Shown: positions 9,205 to 18,520, counted from the stretch's first letter. The stretch: 64,000 bases of DNA from Paenibacillus sp. JZ16 (GCF_015326965.1 NZ_CP017659.1:620001-684000); one strand, 5' to 3'. Translations and numbers: made by a program. The notes: generated from the sequence alone by a model not told the origin.

Positions 9205-9699
9205 TTACTCCGGTTCTTCCTTAGCCCAATGCGTGGATACACTTTGCAAAAATCGCAGAATAACGTGTAATTCCGCTTCCTTAAACGAATCAAGCAACTG
9301 CATAAACCTCTTCTCCTCCAGCTTGTGAAGCTGTTTATGGAGCTCAAAAACTTGTTTTCCCTTCACCGTCAGACTGAAGTAGACTTCCTTCTTATTATCA
9401 TTCAGTTGCCTTCGATGGATATAACCTTCCTCCAACAGCTTCCCGCTGATTTTGGTAATTCCGGCCTTGGACAAGTTCATCTTCTCTGCAAGCGTCGTAT
9501 TGTTGATCGGCTCGTTGTTGCCGATACAGTCGATCACGTGCACGCTAGTCAAATGACGTGGGATCGACTCCAATTGCTGCTCCTGCGCATAACGAAAAAT
9601 CTTGTCCTGCTCCGATTCGATCCTTTGCTCGCTCAGATGCACAAAATGAACAACCTGATCATGGACCAGCCATTTGATCGTCTCCAATGTATTCATCAT
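9205..9699 (-). CDS. MarR-family transcriptional regulator
   Basis: A 164-residue winged-helix regulator. The HTH spans NTTLAEKMNLSKAGITKISG, followed by the wing EGYIHRRQLNDNKKEVYFSL and C-terminal dimer helices. The longer frame upstream of 9699 adds 30 poorly conserved residues, so MMNTLETIKW is taken as the start; AAAGGTG lies just upstream and the second ATG (9696) is equally possible. The gene follows the MFS exporter gene on the same strand, the usual arrangement when the repressor controls its own drug-efflux operon. The palindrome at 11318-11335 is the likely operator. Confidence 0.88.
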   Translation of the reverse strand: MMNTLETIKWLVHDQVVHFVHLSEQRIESEQDKIFRYAQEQQLESIPRHLTSVHVIDCIGNNEPINNTTLAEKMNLSKAGITKISGKLLEEGYIHRRQLNDNKKEVYFSLTVKGKQVFELHKQLHKLEEKRFMQLLDSFKEAELHVILRFLQSVSTHWAKEEPE

Positions 9700-9802
9700 C
9701 TCGCACCTTTCGTAACACAAAAAAATTATACTTAACCGAGAAACAATCGTATCATGTTCCAATACCGGAGAGCAACGTTCCTCTACCAAAGTTACGAGAT
9801 GT

Positions 9803-11299
9803 TTATCGTAAGGGATCGCTCAAAGCACCGTCCATTGCCCGTTCCTTCTTCCGCTTTGAGCGAATTGCAAAAACAAATGGTAGAGCCAGAACGACAATAA
9901 GCGTTGATAAAATGTTCAAATCGTTGATGCCCATCGTGGTGGACAGGTGGACCAAGTTCGGTCCGGCGTCCTCTTTCAACCTAGCGGCGTGAACTGCAGT
10001 ACGTGAAGATAGCAGCGTGGTGAAAAGAGCTACACCGAACGATACGAATACATTCCGAAGCCAGTTCTGAATGGAGGAGGCATGGCCGATGTACTCGTGG
10101 GTAATCTCCTCCATCCCAGCCGTCGTCGCAGGCATAAGCACTAGAGCCAAACCTAAACTGCGGATCGTCATCCATAAGAGCGTATAAGCAGATGAGCTGT
10201 CGACTTGAAGCCACGCCAGCGGCAGATTTCCTACGATCATCAACAGTACACCAACAAATAGTAGTGGCTTGGGGCCAACCACTTTATACAGTCTACCGAC
10301 AACCAAGGACATAATAGCCATGGCTAGTGTAGAAGGTAACAGAATGATCCCTGTATCAAGCGGCGAATGTCCCTGAACATTTTGCAGGTAGACGGGAACG
10401 AGGAGCATGCCCGAAAAAAAGTTGATCATTACGATACACAACAATATGACCGTCAACGTGAAGCGCCGGTTCAGAAATACTTTGAGCTGTAGTAGTGGCG
10501 ACTCGATGGACATCTCACGCCAGAGAAACAGCGAAAGCGCCAACAGTCCGCCTCCCAGACAAAGCAGCGTATTGGCCGATCCCCATCCCCAAACTGAGCC
10601 TTGCGACAACGTGATTAGCAGCAGTGAGCTTGCAGCGATCACTGTCAGAAGCCCCCATACATCGAAACCCTTCGGGACTTTCAGACGATAGTAAGGAATG
10701 AAGAAAACGGCAACAACGATTGCAAGCAACCCGAGCGGTACATTGGTCCAGAAAATCCATGTCCAGGATCCGTGCTGGATAAGCCAACCTGCATAACTAG
10801 GTCCAATGGCTGGCGCCATGATCGAAGAGGCAATCCAGATACTCATGGCGACAGACTGTTGGTGTCTCGGTATGATCTGGAATATCATAGTCATCGACGC
10901 GGGCACAATAATACCGCAGAATGCACCCTGAATTATGCGAAATGTGATCAGCATCGGCGCGTTCCAAGACAAGGCACACAGAACAGAGGCAACCGTCACG
11001 CCGAACAAGGCGAAAATATACAATCGCTTGTAACTGAAGCGTTCGCCGAAATAGCCAGCTGTAGGCGCGAACGTGCCAAGCGCCAACATAAAGCCTGTCA
11101 ATGTCCATTGCACGACGCTTAAGTTGGTTGCAAATTCTTTTTGCAAGACCGGCAGAGCTATATTAATCGTATTGCTATTCAACAGCGAAAGGAAGTTTCC
11201 CATGAAAATCGCTACAATTAATGGTATAAGCTTTAGGGGCTGCTGAGTTTGTTGCTCTTGCGTGTTCATTACATTCGATTGTTTCATAGCAGGTTCCAC
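9803..11299 (-). CDS. DHA2-type multidrug efflux MFS transporter (EmrB/QacA family)
   Basis: A 498-residue membrane protein with about 14 hydrophobic helices. Visible MFS features are the motif A loop region GYFGERFSYKRLYIF and the antiporter motif C-like stretch IIVPASMTMIFQIIP. Length fits DHA2 exporters such as LmrB or QacA, which use the proton gradient to expel drugs. The GTG at 11299 is kept as start; GGAGGGG lies very close to it, and an in-frame ATG 12 bases downstream is an alternative. It is upstream of and co-directional with marR. The substrate cannot be predicted. Confidence 0.9.
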   Translation of the reverse strand: MEPAMKQSNVMNTQEQQTQQPLKLIPLIVAIFMGNFLSLLNSNTINIALPVLQKEFATNLSVVQWTLTGFMLALGTFAPTAGYFGERFSYKRLYIFALFGVTVASVLCALSWNAPMLITFRIIQGAFCGIIVPASMTMIFQIIPRHQQSVAMSIWIASSIMAPAIGPSYAGWLIQHGSWTWIFWTNVPLGLLAIVVAVFFIPYYRLKVPKGFDVWGLLTVIAASSLLLITLSQGSVWGWGSANTLLCLGGGLLALSLFLWREMSIESPLLQLKVFLNRRFTLTVILLCIVMINFFSGMLLVPVYLQNVQGHSPLDTGIILLPSTLAMAIMSLVVGRLYKVVGPKPLLFVGVLLMIVGNLPLAWLQVDSSSAYTLLWMTIRSLGLALVLMPATTAGMEEITHEYIGHASSIQNWLRNVFVSFGVALFTTLLSSRTAVHAARLKEDAGPNLVHLSTTMGINDLNILSTLIVVLALPFVFAIRSKRKKERAMDGALSDPLR

Positions 11300-11317
11300 C
11301 GCCCCTCCACTTACATT

Positions 11318-11341
11318 GTTTACTAGTTAACTAAAATAATA
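11318..11341 (-). promoter_or_regulatory. MFS-marR promoter -10 and overlapping MarR-type operator
   Basis: On the minus strand TATTAT (11336-11341) is followed directly by TTTAGTTAACTAGTAAAC (11318-11335), which contains the perfect palindrome TAGTTAACTA. Position just after the -10 box fits a repressor site. The 10-mer GTTTACTAGT on the plus strand recurs in the suf promoter at 15607. Confidence 0.5.
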
Positions 11342-11383
11342 GATCCACACGCGTCAGCGACAGTTTCAATCCAATTCTTGCCC

Positions 11384-11839
11384 TTATTCCATAATCTTAT
11401 CTGGCTCGGCAACCTGATTGATCTTACTTTTGATATGCTTCTCGCTTCCTAGATAATATCTCTGAACCGGATGTAGTCGGTCATCAAGATTATATACAAG
11501 CGGAATACCCGTTGGGACGTTCAAATCAATAATCTCTTTTGAGCTGCTATTTTCCAGAAACATGATTAATGCCCGTAGACTATTGCCATGTGCGGCGATA
11601 ATGACATTTTTACCCGATTTGATCTGCGGTGCAATTTCCTTATCCCAATAATCCCTAACCCGAACAACCGTTTCCTTGAGGCTTTCCGTAATACGAACTG
11701 TTCTTCCTTAAGTAATCTGCCGGCATGTAAAGCCTCTTGAATTCCTTTATCCGACAAGTTTACATCCATCCAGCCTGTAAATAAATTTGCTTTGTTCCAC
11801 AGACTTTCTCCATGTCTAATCAAAAACCAATTTATGCAT
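11384..11839 (-). pseudogene. gpmA: 2,3-bisphosphoglycerate-dependent phosphoglycerate mutase, internally deleted
   Basis: The N-terminal part shows the active-site [19 protein letters not shown], and the C-terminal part, in another frame, shows [29 protein letters not shown] and VPTGIPLVYNLDD. The intervening 80-90 residues of a normal ~230-250 residue enzyme are missing. There is also a frameshift near the start, because ATG 11839 reads into TAG. Both catalytic His regions survive, but the product cannot be made. The functional copy must be elsewhere. Confidence 0.85.
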
Positions 11840-11902
11840 CTGTCTCCCATCCTTCCTGATGAACTCGGTTGGAACCCCATAATTCTGGACAGATGATAGA
11901 AC

Positions 11903-13300
11903 TTACCCTATACTGCCTTCCATCTCCAGCTTGATGAGTCTGTTCATCTCAACCGCATATTCCATGGGCAGTTCTTTCGTGAACGGCTCGATGAAACCCA
12001 TTACAATCATCTGGGTCGCTTCGTCTTCGGACAGGCCGCGGCTCATCAAGTAGAAGAGCTGGTCCTCGGATACCTTGGAGACGGTTGCTTCGTGTTCAAG
12101 CGTGACATTGTCGTTCATGATCTCGTTATAGGGGATCGTATCTGACGTGGACTCATTATCGAGAATGAGCGTGTCGCATTTGATGTTCGACTTAGCTCCG
12201 GAAGCTTTTCGTCCGAAAGAAGCCAGACCGCGGTACGTGACTTTACCACCGTGCTTGCTGATTGATTTCGATATGATAGTCGATGTTGTATCCGGAGCCA
12301 GGTGAATCATTTTAGCCCCGGCGTCTTGATGCTGTCCTTTGCCGGCTACCGCAATCGAGAGCACAGAACCTTTGGCGCCACGTCCTTTTAACAATACGGA
12401 AGGGTATTTCATCGTTAGCTTGGAGCCAATATTGCCGTCCACCCATTCCATTGTTGCGTTTTCTTCGGCTACCGCCCGCTTTGTCACCATGTTATAAATG
12501 TTGGGAGCCCAATTTTGAATGGTTGTATATCGCGCACGGGAATTTCTCTTACAGATAATTTCCACAACGGCACTATGGAGCGAGTTCGTGCTGTAAATCG
12601 GTGCCGTGCAGCCTTCTACATAATGCACAAAGCTGTCTTCTTCTGTAATAATGAGTGTCCTTTCAAATTGTCCCATGTTCTCCGAATTGATGCGGAAATA
12701 AGCTTGCAAAGGGACCTCGCATTTTATCCCTTTCGGGACATAGACAAAGCTTCCTCCTGACCATACCGCACTGTTAAGTGCAGCAAATTTATTATCGCTC
12801 GGGGGAATAATGGTGCCAAAATATTGGCGCAGCAGATCCGGGTGCTCGCGAAGAGCCGTATCCGTGTCTGTGAAGATGACCCCTTGTTCCTCCAGTTCTT
12901 TCTGGATGCTGTGATAGACGACTTCGGATTCATACTGGGCCGACACTCCGGCAAGAAACTTCTGCTCCGCTTCCGGTATACCAAGCTTGTCAAAGGTTTG
13001 CTTAATCTCAATCGGCACTTCCTCCCAGGTTTTTCCCTGCTTCTCGGAAGGCTTGACATAATATTGGATATCATTGAAATCCAGTGCTCGCAGATCGCCG
13101 CCCCATGCAGGCATCGGCATACTTTGAAACAAATCTAGCGACTTCAGTCGAAAGTCGAGCATCCAGCCGGGTTCACCCTTCATCTCCGATATGGTGGCAA
13201 CAATCTCACGAGTTAGTCCCTTGCCGGATTGAAACACCGCTTGATGCGCATCTTTGAAGCCATACTGATATTCTCCCAGCTCCACCATTTCCTTGGCCAT
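11903..13300 (-). CDS. sufB: Fe-S cluster scaffold protein SufB
   Basis: A 465-residue SufB. The beta-helix core includes [20 protein letters not shown], and the conserved C-terminal region carries the key Cys in NIKCDTLIL and Glu in [12 protein letters not shown], the residues implicated in cluster assembly with SufD. The end [20 protein letters not shown] is diagnostic. AGGAGG lies eight bases before the ATG. SufB, C and D form the SufBC2D complex that builds Fe-S clusters in the cytoplasm. It is the last gene of a sufC-sufD-sufB operon; sufS and sufU are absent, unlike the usual Firmicute sufCDSUB order. Confidence 0.95.
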   Translation of the reverse strand: MAKEMVELGEYQYGFKDAHQAVFQSGKGLTREIVATISEMKGEPGWMLDFRLKSLDLFQSMPMPAWGGDLRALDFNDIQYYVKPSEKQGKTWEEVPIEIKQTFDKLGIPEAEQKFLAGVSAQYESEVVYHSIQKELEEQGVIFTDTDTALREHPDLLRQYFGTIIPPSDNKFAALNSAVWSGGSFVYVPKGIKCEVPLQAYFRINSENMGQFERTLIITEEDSFVHYVEGCTAPIYSTNSLHSAVVEIICKRNSRARYTTIQNWAPNIYNMVTKRAVAEENATMEWVDGNIGSKLTMKYPSVLLKGRGAKGSVLSIAVAGKGQHQDAGAKMIHLAPDTTSTIISKSISKHGGKVTYRGLASFGRKASGAKSNIKCDTLILDNESTSDTIPYNEIMNDNVTLEHEATVSKVSEDQLFYLMSRGLSEDEATQMIVMGFIEPFTKELPMEYAVEMNRLIKLEMEGSIG

Positions 13301-13337
13301 ATGTTATCATCCTCCTTATTCAGATAGCTTGCTCGAT

Positions 13338-14630
13338 CTATTCCTTGATTTGCCCCAGCTTTTGTTCCACCAGCGCTTGCATCTGAGTGGCTACACCTTC
13401 CAGCGGTACTTCGGCCACGACGGGAGCGAGGAAACCATACACGATTAACCGCTCGGCTTCTACGCGGCTTATGCCTCTGGACATCATATAATACAGTTGT
13501 TCCGAATTGACTTGTCCGACACTGGCGGCGTGACCGGCTTTCACATCGTCTTCATCAATCAACAGGATCGGATTGGCGTCGCCGCGCGCTTCGGGATGCA
13601 GCATCAATATTTTTTCTGTCTGCTGACCGTTCGCCCCGCTTGCCCCCTTCTCAATTTTGGTGATTCCATTCAATATCGCCGTTGACTGCTCTCTCATCAC
13701 CCCCCTGATTACCATATCGCTTGGAGAATTCTTACCAAAATGAACCGTCCGGGCTGTGATATTCATCGTCTGACTGCCGGATCCCACCAGGATTGACTTT
13801 ATATCCGAACCAGCCCCTTCGCCTTTGAGTACCGATGCTGTATCGCTCATCGACTTGCCCCAGTTCATTTCGCCAATCAACCAGTTCACTCTTCCGTCTT
13901 GTTCAACGATTGCACGCCGATAAGTCAGGTCGATCGAGTCTCTTTCCAGTTGGTGCAATGACACCACATTGACGGTTGCACCTTCGCCTACGAATACTTC
14001 CATAATGGCTTGATTCACCGCCACACTCTTATCTAGTGAGGACATTGTATTCTCCACCAGCGTTACGGAACTGTGATCCTCGGCTATCACTAAAACATGC
14101 GGCATAAAGAGCGTATCGGATTCGTCTACATAAAATAGCGTCTGCAGCGGGGTCTCTACATGTACCCCCTCAGGAATGTAAATAAAAGCTCCGCCCCTCC
14201 AGTGCGCGGCATGCTGCGCCGTAAGAAGATTCTCTTCTGTCTGCACGGCTTGCATGAAATAAGGCTTTACAAGTTCCGGATACTGCTGTGCCGCTGTTTC
14301 CAAATCGGTCAGAATCATTCCTTGCTTCTGTAACCCTTCTGACAGGTGCTTGATTAATGGGCCTGAATTCCGCTGTACCAGCAGATTGTCCGAATACACC
14401 CATTTTTTTATGGATTTCGGCAGTTCATCTAGAGACATCGCCAGCTCTGGCATACGGCAAATACCTTGCTGCTGTAAAGGCCAACGCTGCAGATTCGTCT
14501 TTTCAAGCTTGGGCAGCTGCAAGTTGCCGGCGGCATCCAATCCTCTCTTCCTCAAGATGGTCAGCCAATCCGGTTCCGCTTCATATGGTAGTTGCCCTGA
14601 ACCCTGGTTCTCTGCACTGTACATTGTCAT
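13338..14630 (-). CDS. sufD: Fe-S cluster assembly protein SufD
   Basis: A 430-residue SufD from ATG 14630, which has GGGGAGAG upstream; a longer frame reaching 14747 overlaps sufC and adds 39 unrelated residues, so it is rejected. The beta-helix region GGAFIYIPEGVHVETPLQTL and the C-terminal KAGHAASVGQVNSEQLYYM, with the conserved His, match SufD. It should pair with SufB at the heterodimer interface and with SufC through the C-terminal helices. It starts 17 bases after sufC and ends 37 bases before sufB, consistent with one transcript. Confidence 0.94.
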   Translation of the reverse strand: MTMYSAENQGSGQLPYEAEPDWLTILRKRGLDAAGNLQLPKLEKTNLQRWPLQQQGICRMPELAMSLDELPKSIKKWVYSDNLLVQRNSGPLIKHLSEGLQKQGMILTDLETAAQQYPELVKPYFMQAVQTEENLLTAQHAAHWRGGAFIYIPEGVHVETPLQTLFYVDESDTLFMPHVLVIAEDHSSVTLVENTMSSLDKSVAVNQAIMEVFVGEGATVNVVSLHQLERDSIDLTYRRAIVEQDGRVNWLIGEMNWGKSMSDTASVLKGEGAGSDIKSILVGSGSQTMNITARTVHFGKNSPSDMVIRGVMREQSTAILNGITKIEKGASGANGQQTEKILMLHPEARGDANPILLIDEDDVKAGHAASVGQVNSEQLYYMMSRGISRVEAERLIVYGFLAPVVAEVPLEGVATQMQALVEQKLGQIKE

Positions 14631-14647
14631 GTTACGGCTCTCCCCTT

Positions 14648-15475
14648 TCAGATACGCGGTGATTTGGTTTGCATCGGAATTTGAAACGACTCTTCTTTGT
14701 CCGGCGCCGCAGCTTCCTCTGTAATACCCAGCTCTTCTTTGATCCACTCATATCCGTCCGCTTCTAACCGCTCCGCTAATTCGGGCCCCCCGGACTTTAC
14801 GATGGTTCCTTGCATCATCACGTGTACGAAGTCAGGCTTGATATAATTAAGCAGGCGCTGATAGTGCGTAATAATTAAAAATCCGCGGTCTGCACTGCGT
14901 AAAGCATTGACCCCTTCAGCAACGATGCGCAATGCATCAATATCCAGACCGGAGTCGATTTCATCCAGAATGACCATAGAAGGCTCAAGCATCATCATTT
15001 GCAAAATTTCATTTCGCTTTTTCTCCCCTCCGGAAAAGCCCTCGTTCAAGTAACGATGCATAAATTCCGGATTCATCTCCAGCGTCTGCATGCTTGCTTC
15101 CATCATCCGCACAAATTTGATCAACGAGATTTCCTGGCCTTCTTCACGCTTTACATTGATCGCACTACGCATGAAATCGGAATTTGTTACCCCCGTGATC
15201 TCACTCGGATATTGCATGGCCAGAAACAATCCCGCGCGTGCCCTTTCATCCACTTCCATCTCTAACAGATCTTCTCCGTTCAGCGTAACAATCCCCTCCG
15301 TCACTTCATACTTGGGGTGCCCCATCAAAGCCGAGGCCAATGTACTCTTCCCTGTTCCATTCGGTCCCATCACGACATGAATTTCTCCGCCATTTACCGT
15401 AAGGCTCAGACCTTTCAAGATTTCTTTCCCTTCTACTGCCGCCTTCAATTGTTCAATCGCAAGTCTCACTGTCAT
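14648..15475 (-). CDS. sufC: Fe-S cluster assembly ATPase SufC
   Basis: A 275-residue ABC-type ATPase without membrane partner. Walker A is GPNGTGKST, the signature is FSGGEKKRNEILQ (the SufC-specific form) and Walker B is MVILDEIDSGLD, followed by the switch His in LIITHYQRLL. The C-terminus has about 20 extra residues (EEAAAPDKEESF and on) compared with common SufC proteins. AAGGAG lies ten bases before the ATG. It is the promoter-proximal gene downstream of a Fur box. Confidence 0.95.
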   Translation of the reverse strand: MTVRLAIEQLKAAVEGKEILKGLSLTVNGGEIHVVMGPNGTGKSTLASALMGHPKYEVTEGIVTLNGEDLLEMEVDERARAGLFLAMQYPSEITGVTNSDFMRSAINVKREEGQEISLIKFVRMMEASMQTLEMNPEFMHRYLNEGFSGGEKKRNEILQMMMLEPSMVILDEIDSGLDIDALRIVAEGVNALRSADRGFLIITHYQRLLNYIKPDFVHVMMQGTIVKSGGPELAERLEADGYEWIKEELGITEEAAAPDKEESFQIPMQTKSPRI

Positions 15476-15606
15476 TTCATCGCCACTCCTTTTCGTATGC
15501 GTCTTTCAATCGTATTCTTACAAAAACTACCGATCAGATACTTGTCCATATCATCGTATTTTCACTTTTCTAAATCTCGGTGGTCATCTCCAATCATCTC
15601 TATTTT

Positions 15607-15650
15607 GTTTACTAGTAAACATAATAAGTGATAATGATTCTCATTGTCAA
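15607..15650 (-). promoter_or_regulatory. suf promoter with Fur box and second palindromic operator
   Basis: On the minus strand TTGACA (15645-15650) and TATTAT (15621-15626) are 18 bases apart. The spacer and -35 carry GATAATGATTCTCATTGTC (15630-15648, plus strand), matching about 16 of 19 positions of the Fur consensus. Immediately after the -10 lies the perfect 14-bp palindrome GTTTACTAGTAAAC (15607-15620). This suggests iron repression through Fur plus a second repressor, possibly the MarR protein at 9205-9699. Confidence 0.75.
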
Positions 15651-15802
15651 CAATAATTTGAGAAAATACCGTGGAGATACCGGTCATGGAAAGCAAAAGT
15701 CCCGGGTTCCTTGACTAGATATCAGGTAATGCATAGGCTAAAATAGAATGAGCAACATGATGGTTTCATCAAATGAAAACTGAGTTAATTGAAGGAGTAT
15801 CC

Positions 15803-16195
15803 ATGAAAAAAGATAAGGAAATACTTCACGACCATGGACAAGATTTAAGCCATGCTTTAAAGCAAATGCCTGATGTGGAATATTTTCTGGACGGAGCCAC
15901 TGTCTTTCAACAGCTATGCGATGGCTCACGTTTGCGAATCCTTTGGTTACTCTGTCATTGCGAGGAGTGTGGAAACAATATTTCAGCCGCTCTTGGCATG
16001 AGTGCCGCGTCTGTTTCTCATCACTTGAAATTGCTGAAGCTCCATGGTCTCATCAAAAGCAGACGTGCGGGGAAAGAAGTTTATTATTCTCTTGCCGACA
16101 ATGAAAGGGCACGTATGGTTCATCAAATGATCGATGATTTTTTTCAAATGACTTGTCCGAAAAAAGGACTTGCAGATCACAACCTCAATCGATAA
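15803..16195 (+). CDS. ArsR/SmtB-family metal-responsive repressor
   Basis: A 130-residue winged-helix repressor. The alpha3-type region is CDGSRLRILWLLCHCEECG with several Cys, and the recognition helix is SAASVSHHLKLLKLHGLI followed by the wing RRAGKEVYYSLA. His and Cys residues at the N-terminus (HDHGQD) and near the C-terminus (TCPKK) could add metal ligands, as in CadC/CzrA relatives. ATG 15803 is preferred because AAGGAG is six bases upstream. It converges on the metal ATPase gene and probably represses that operon through the palindrome at 18495-18520. Confidence 0.88.
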   Translation: MKKDKEILHDHGQDLSHALKQMPDVEYFLDGATVFQQLCDGSRLRILWLLCHCEECGNNISAALGMSAASVSHHLKLLKLHGLIKSRRAGKEVYYSLADNERARMVHQMIDDFFQMTCPKKGLADHNLNR

Positions 16196-16199
16196 AAAG

Positions 16200-16240
16200 G
16201 AGGCGTGTTACTCACGGAATTTATCCGATAACACCCCCCT
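16200..16240. terminator. Possible bidirectional terminator between arsR and the metal ATPase gene
   Basis: GTGTTA and TAACAC form the arms of a loose hairpin in the 50-base gap between the two convergent stops. No clear T-run is present, so this is a weak call. Confidence 0.35.
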
Positions 16241-16245
16241 CGACA

Positions 16246-18144
16246 TTAAGCCAGCACTCTTTCATCTTGTTCTCGGACTGCTGTTTTTCGCGTATTGAGT
16301 TTTTTAACGTTGAGTGCTCGGATTGCGTTGATAATTGCAATGACGGATACTCCAACATCAGCGAATACGGCTCCCCACATGGTTGTAATGCCAAGCGCTC
16401 CCAGAACCAGTACAATGCCTTTGACACCCAGAGCAAAAATGATGTTTTGTTTGACGATACGGAGCGTCTTTTTGCTTATCTTCATCACTGTGGCGATTTT
16501 GGATGGCTCATCGGTCATGATCACAACATCCGCAGCTTCGATCGCCGCATCGGAACCCAAGCCGCCCATGGCTATGCCGATATCGGCGCGAGCAAGAACG
16601 GGTGCGTCATTGATGCCGTCACCGACAAAGGCCAGTTTTCCGTGGGTGCTCTTCTCCTTCATTAATTCTTCCATTCGTTCAACTTTATCCGCAGGCAATA
16701 GTTCAGTATATGCTTTGTCCAGTTTGAGCGTAGCGGCAACCTTTTTCCCTACGGCATCGGCATCACCGGTCAGCATGATGGTCTGCTTGATTCCTGCCGA
16801 TCTCAAAGCTGCGATAGCGTGCGGGGCGTCCTCCTTAATTTCATCCTCAATGAGGATATATCCCATGTACTCATTGTTTACAGCCAGATGAACTACGGTA
16901 CCTACAAGTTTCTTATCTTTGTAGAATATACGTTCACGTTTCATGAGCTTGGCGTTGCCCGCCAACACGACTTTGCCATCGATCACAGATTTCACGCCAT
17001 GGCCGGCGATTTCTTCGATATCTTTGATGCGGGAGGAATCAATGGTTCTGCCAAATGTCTTCTTGATGCTCTGTGCGATGGGATGGTTGGAGTAATCCTC
17101 CGCATATGCCGCCAATTCCAATAACTCCTGATCGGTCATTTTATCGGAATGCATCTCACTGACGACGAAGCTGCCTTTTGTCAGCGTACCGGTTTTATCA
17201 AATACGACCATCTCTGTTCTAGCCAAAGCCTCAAGATAGTTGCTGCCCTTCACCAAAACGCCGGATTTGGATGCCCCGCCGATTCCGCCGAAAAAGCTGA
17301 GAGGTACCGAGATAACCAAAGCACAGGGACAGGAAATGACAAGGAAGGTCAGCGCTCGTTCAACCCACATACCGAATGACTGACCCGTGATAAGCGGTGG
17401 AATGGTGGCCAAAATGACCGCCGCGAAAACAACGATCGGGGTATAATATCGAGCGAATTTTGTAATAAAGTTTTCACTTTTGCTCTTTTTGTCGGAAGAA
17501 TTCTCAACCAGCTCCAGTATTTTTGCTACCGTGGACTGGCTGTATACTTTGTTCACTTGAATGGTCAGTTTACCGGTTTGGTTGATGCAGCCGCTAATCA
17601 CATGTTCTCCAGCATGTACTTCCCGCGGAACTGACTCACCCGTAAGAGCTGAAGTGTCGATTGCGGAAAAACCGTCAGTAACAACTCCATCCAGAGGAAT
17701 TCGCTCGCCAGGCTTCACAACAACGATTTCATTAACTTGTACTTCTTCTGGGTCGACCTGTATCATTTCCCCATTTCTTAGCACATTGGCATAGTCGGGA
17801 CGAATATCCATCAGTTCGGAGATGGACCTGCGGGATTTTGAAACGGCATAGGATTGGAACAGTTCGCCCACCTGATAAAACAGCATAACGGCAATACCTT
17901 CCGAATACTCACCAAGACAAAATGCTCCGATCGTGGCCACTGACATCAAGAAGTTCTCGTCGAAGACTTGTCCTCGCGAAATGTTTCTCACCGCTTTCCA
18001 AATGATGTCTCCTCCAACGATGAGATATGTGGCGAAATATAGCAGGAATTCAGCGATGCCCTCTAACTTTAGCAGTAGTGCCGCTACGAAACCAACAGAT
18101 GCAATAAGGATACGTACTAACTGTTTTACTTCCTTTTTTGACAT
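16246..18144 (-). CDS. Heavy-metal translocating P1B-type ATPase (Cd/Zn/Co class)
   Basis: A 632-residue P-type ATPase with about eight membrane helices. Visible motifs are the transport-site CPC in VISCPCALVISVPL, the phosphorylated Asp in DKTGTLTKG, the HP motif in YSNHPIAQSI, the actuator TGES and the hinge GDGINDAPVLARADIG. These fit ZntA/CadA-type exporters of Zn, Cd or Co. It lacks the N-terminal metal-binding domain common in CadA. Instead, the gene just upstream encodes that domain as a separate protein. GGAGGAGAG precedes the ATG. Confidence 0.94.
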   Translation of the reverse strand: MSKKEVKQLVRILIASVGFVAALLLKLEGIAEFLLYFATYLIVGGDIIWKAVRNISRGQVFDENFLMSVATIGAFCLGEYSEGIAVMLFYQVGELFQSYAVSKSRRSISELMDIRPDYANVLRNGEMIQVDPEEVQVNEIVVVKPGERIPLDGVVTDGFSAIDTSALTGESVPREVHAGEHVISGCINQTGKLTIQVNKVYSQSTVAKILELVENSSDKKSKSENFITKFARYYTPIVVFAAVILATIPPLITGQSFGMWVERALTFLVISCPCALVISVPLSFFGGIGGASKSGVLVKGSNYLEALARTEMVVFDKTGTLTKGSFVVSEMHSDKMTDQELLELAAYAEDYSNHPIAQSIKKTFGRTIDSSRIKDIEEIAGHGVKSVIDGKVVLAGNAKLMKRERIFYKDKKLVGTVVHLAVNNEYMGYILIEDEIKEDAPHAIAALRSAGIKQTIMLTGDADAVGKKVAATLKLDKAYTELLPADKVERMEELMKEKSTHGKLAFVGDGINDAPVLARADIGIAMGGLGSDAAIEAADVVIMTDEPSKIATVMKISKKTLRIVKQNIIFALGVKGIVLVLGALGITTMWGAVFADVGVSVIAIINAIRALNVKKLNTRKTAVREQDERVLA

Positions 18145-18224
18145 GTCTCTCTCCTCCTCCTATTTGAAAATGCAGCGGCTGTATTTATCACAATCACTGC
18201 TGTCTCAAATAGCGCAATTTCTAC

Positions 18225-18443
18225 CTAAGCATCAATGGATACATCCGGTTCGAGTTTTTTTATGATCTTCTTGGATTCTTCAAGAACGGCGTTGAATTTA
18301 TCCTCTGGAGCCTCCAAAATCATCCTTTGTCCCATAAAGTTAACTTTAACCTCAGTAACATCAGTCAACTTGCGAATACCATTTTCGATCTTCGCTGCAC
18401 AATTCGCACAATCCAGATTTCTCAGCTTATAGGTCTTTTTCAT
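18225..18443 (-). CDS. Free-standing heavy-metal-associated (HMA) domain protein
   Basis: A 72-residue ferredoxin-fold HMA protein. The metal-binding loop is LRNLDCANCAAKIENG with Cys at residues 12 and 15, the DCxxC form seen in Zn/Cd ATPase N-domains rather than the MxCxxC of copper chaperones. ATG 18443 with GGGAG upstream is preferred to the start six codons earlier. It begins the operon with the P1B ATPase, 80 bases ahead of it, and looks like the ATPase's N-terminal domain encoded as a separate chaperone-like subunit. Confidence 0.9.
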   Translation of the reverse strand: MKKTYKLRNLDCANCAAKIENGIRKLTDVTEVKVNFMGQRMILEAPEDKFNAVLEESKKIIKKLEPDVSIDA

Positions 18444-18494
18444 AAAAACTACTCCCTTCAAATATCAAACTTTTTCCATTCAATCAAACGATAC

Positions 18495-18520
18495 ATCAAT
18501 CAAATGATCGTTTGATTGAT
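18495..18520. promoter_or_regulatory. ArsR/SmtB-type operator upstream of the HMA-ATPase operon
   Basis: The 26-bp sequence starting ATCAATCAAATGATCG is an almost perfect palindrome (two central mismatched positions). Its 12-2-12 shape resembles CadC/CzrA sites. A further half copy, CAATCAAACGAT, lies at 18481-18492. It is about 50 bases upstream of the HMA start, where a repressor would block transcription. Confidence 0.65.
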
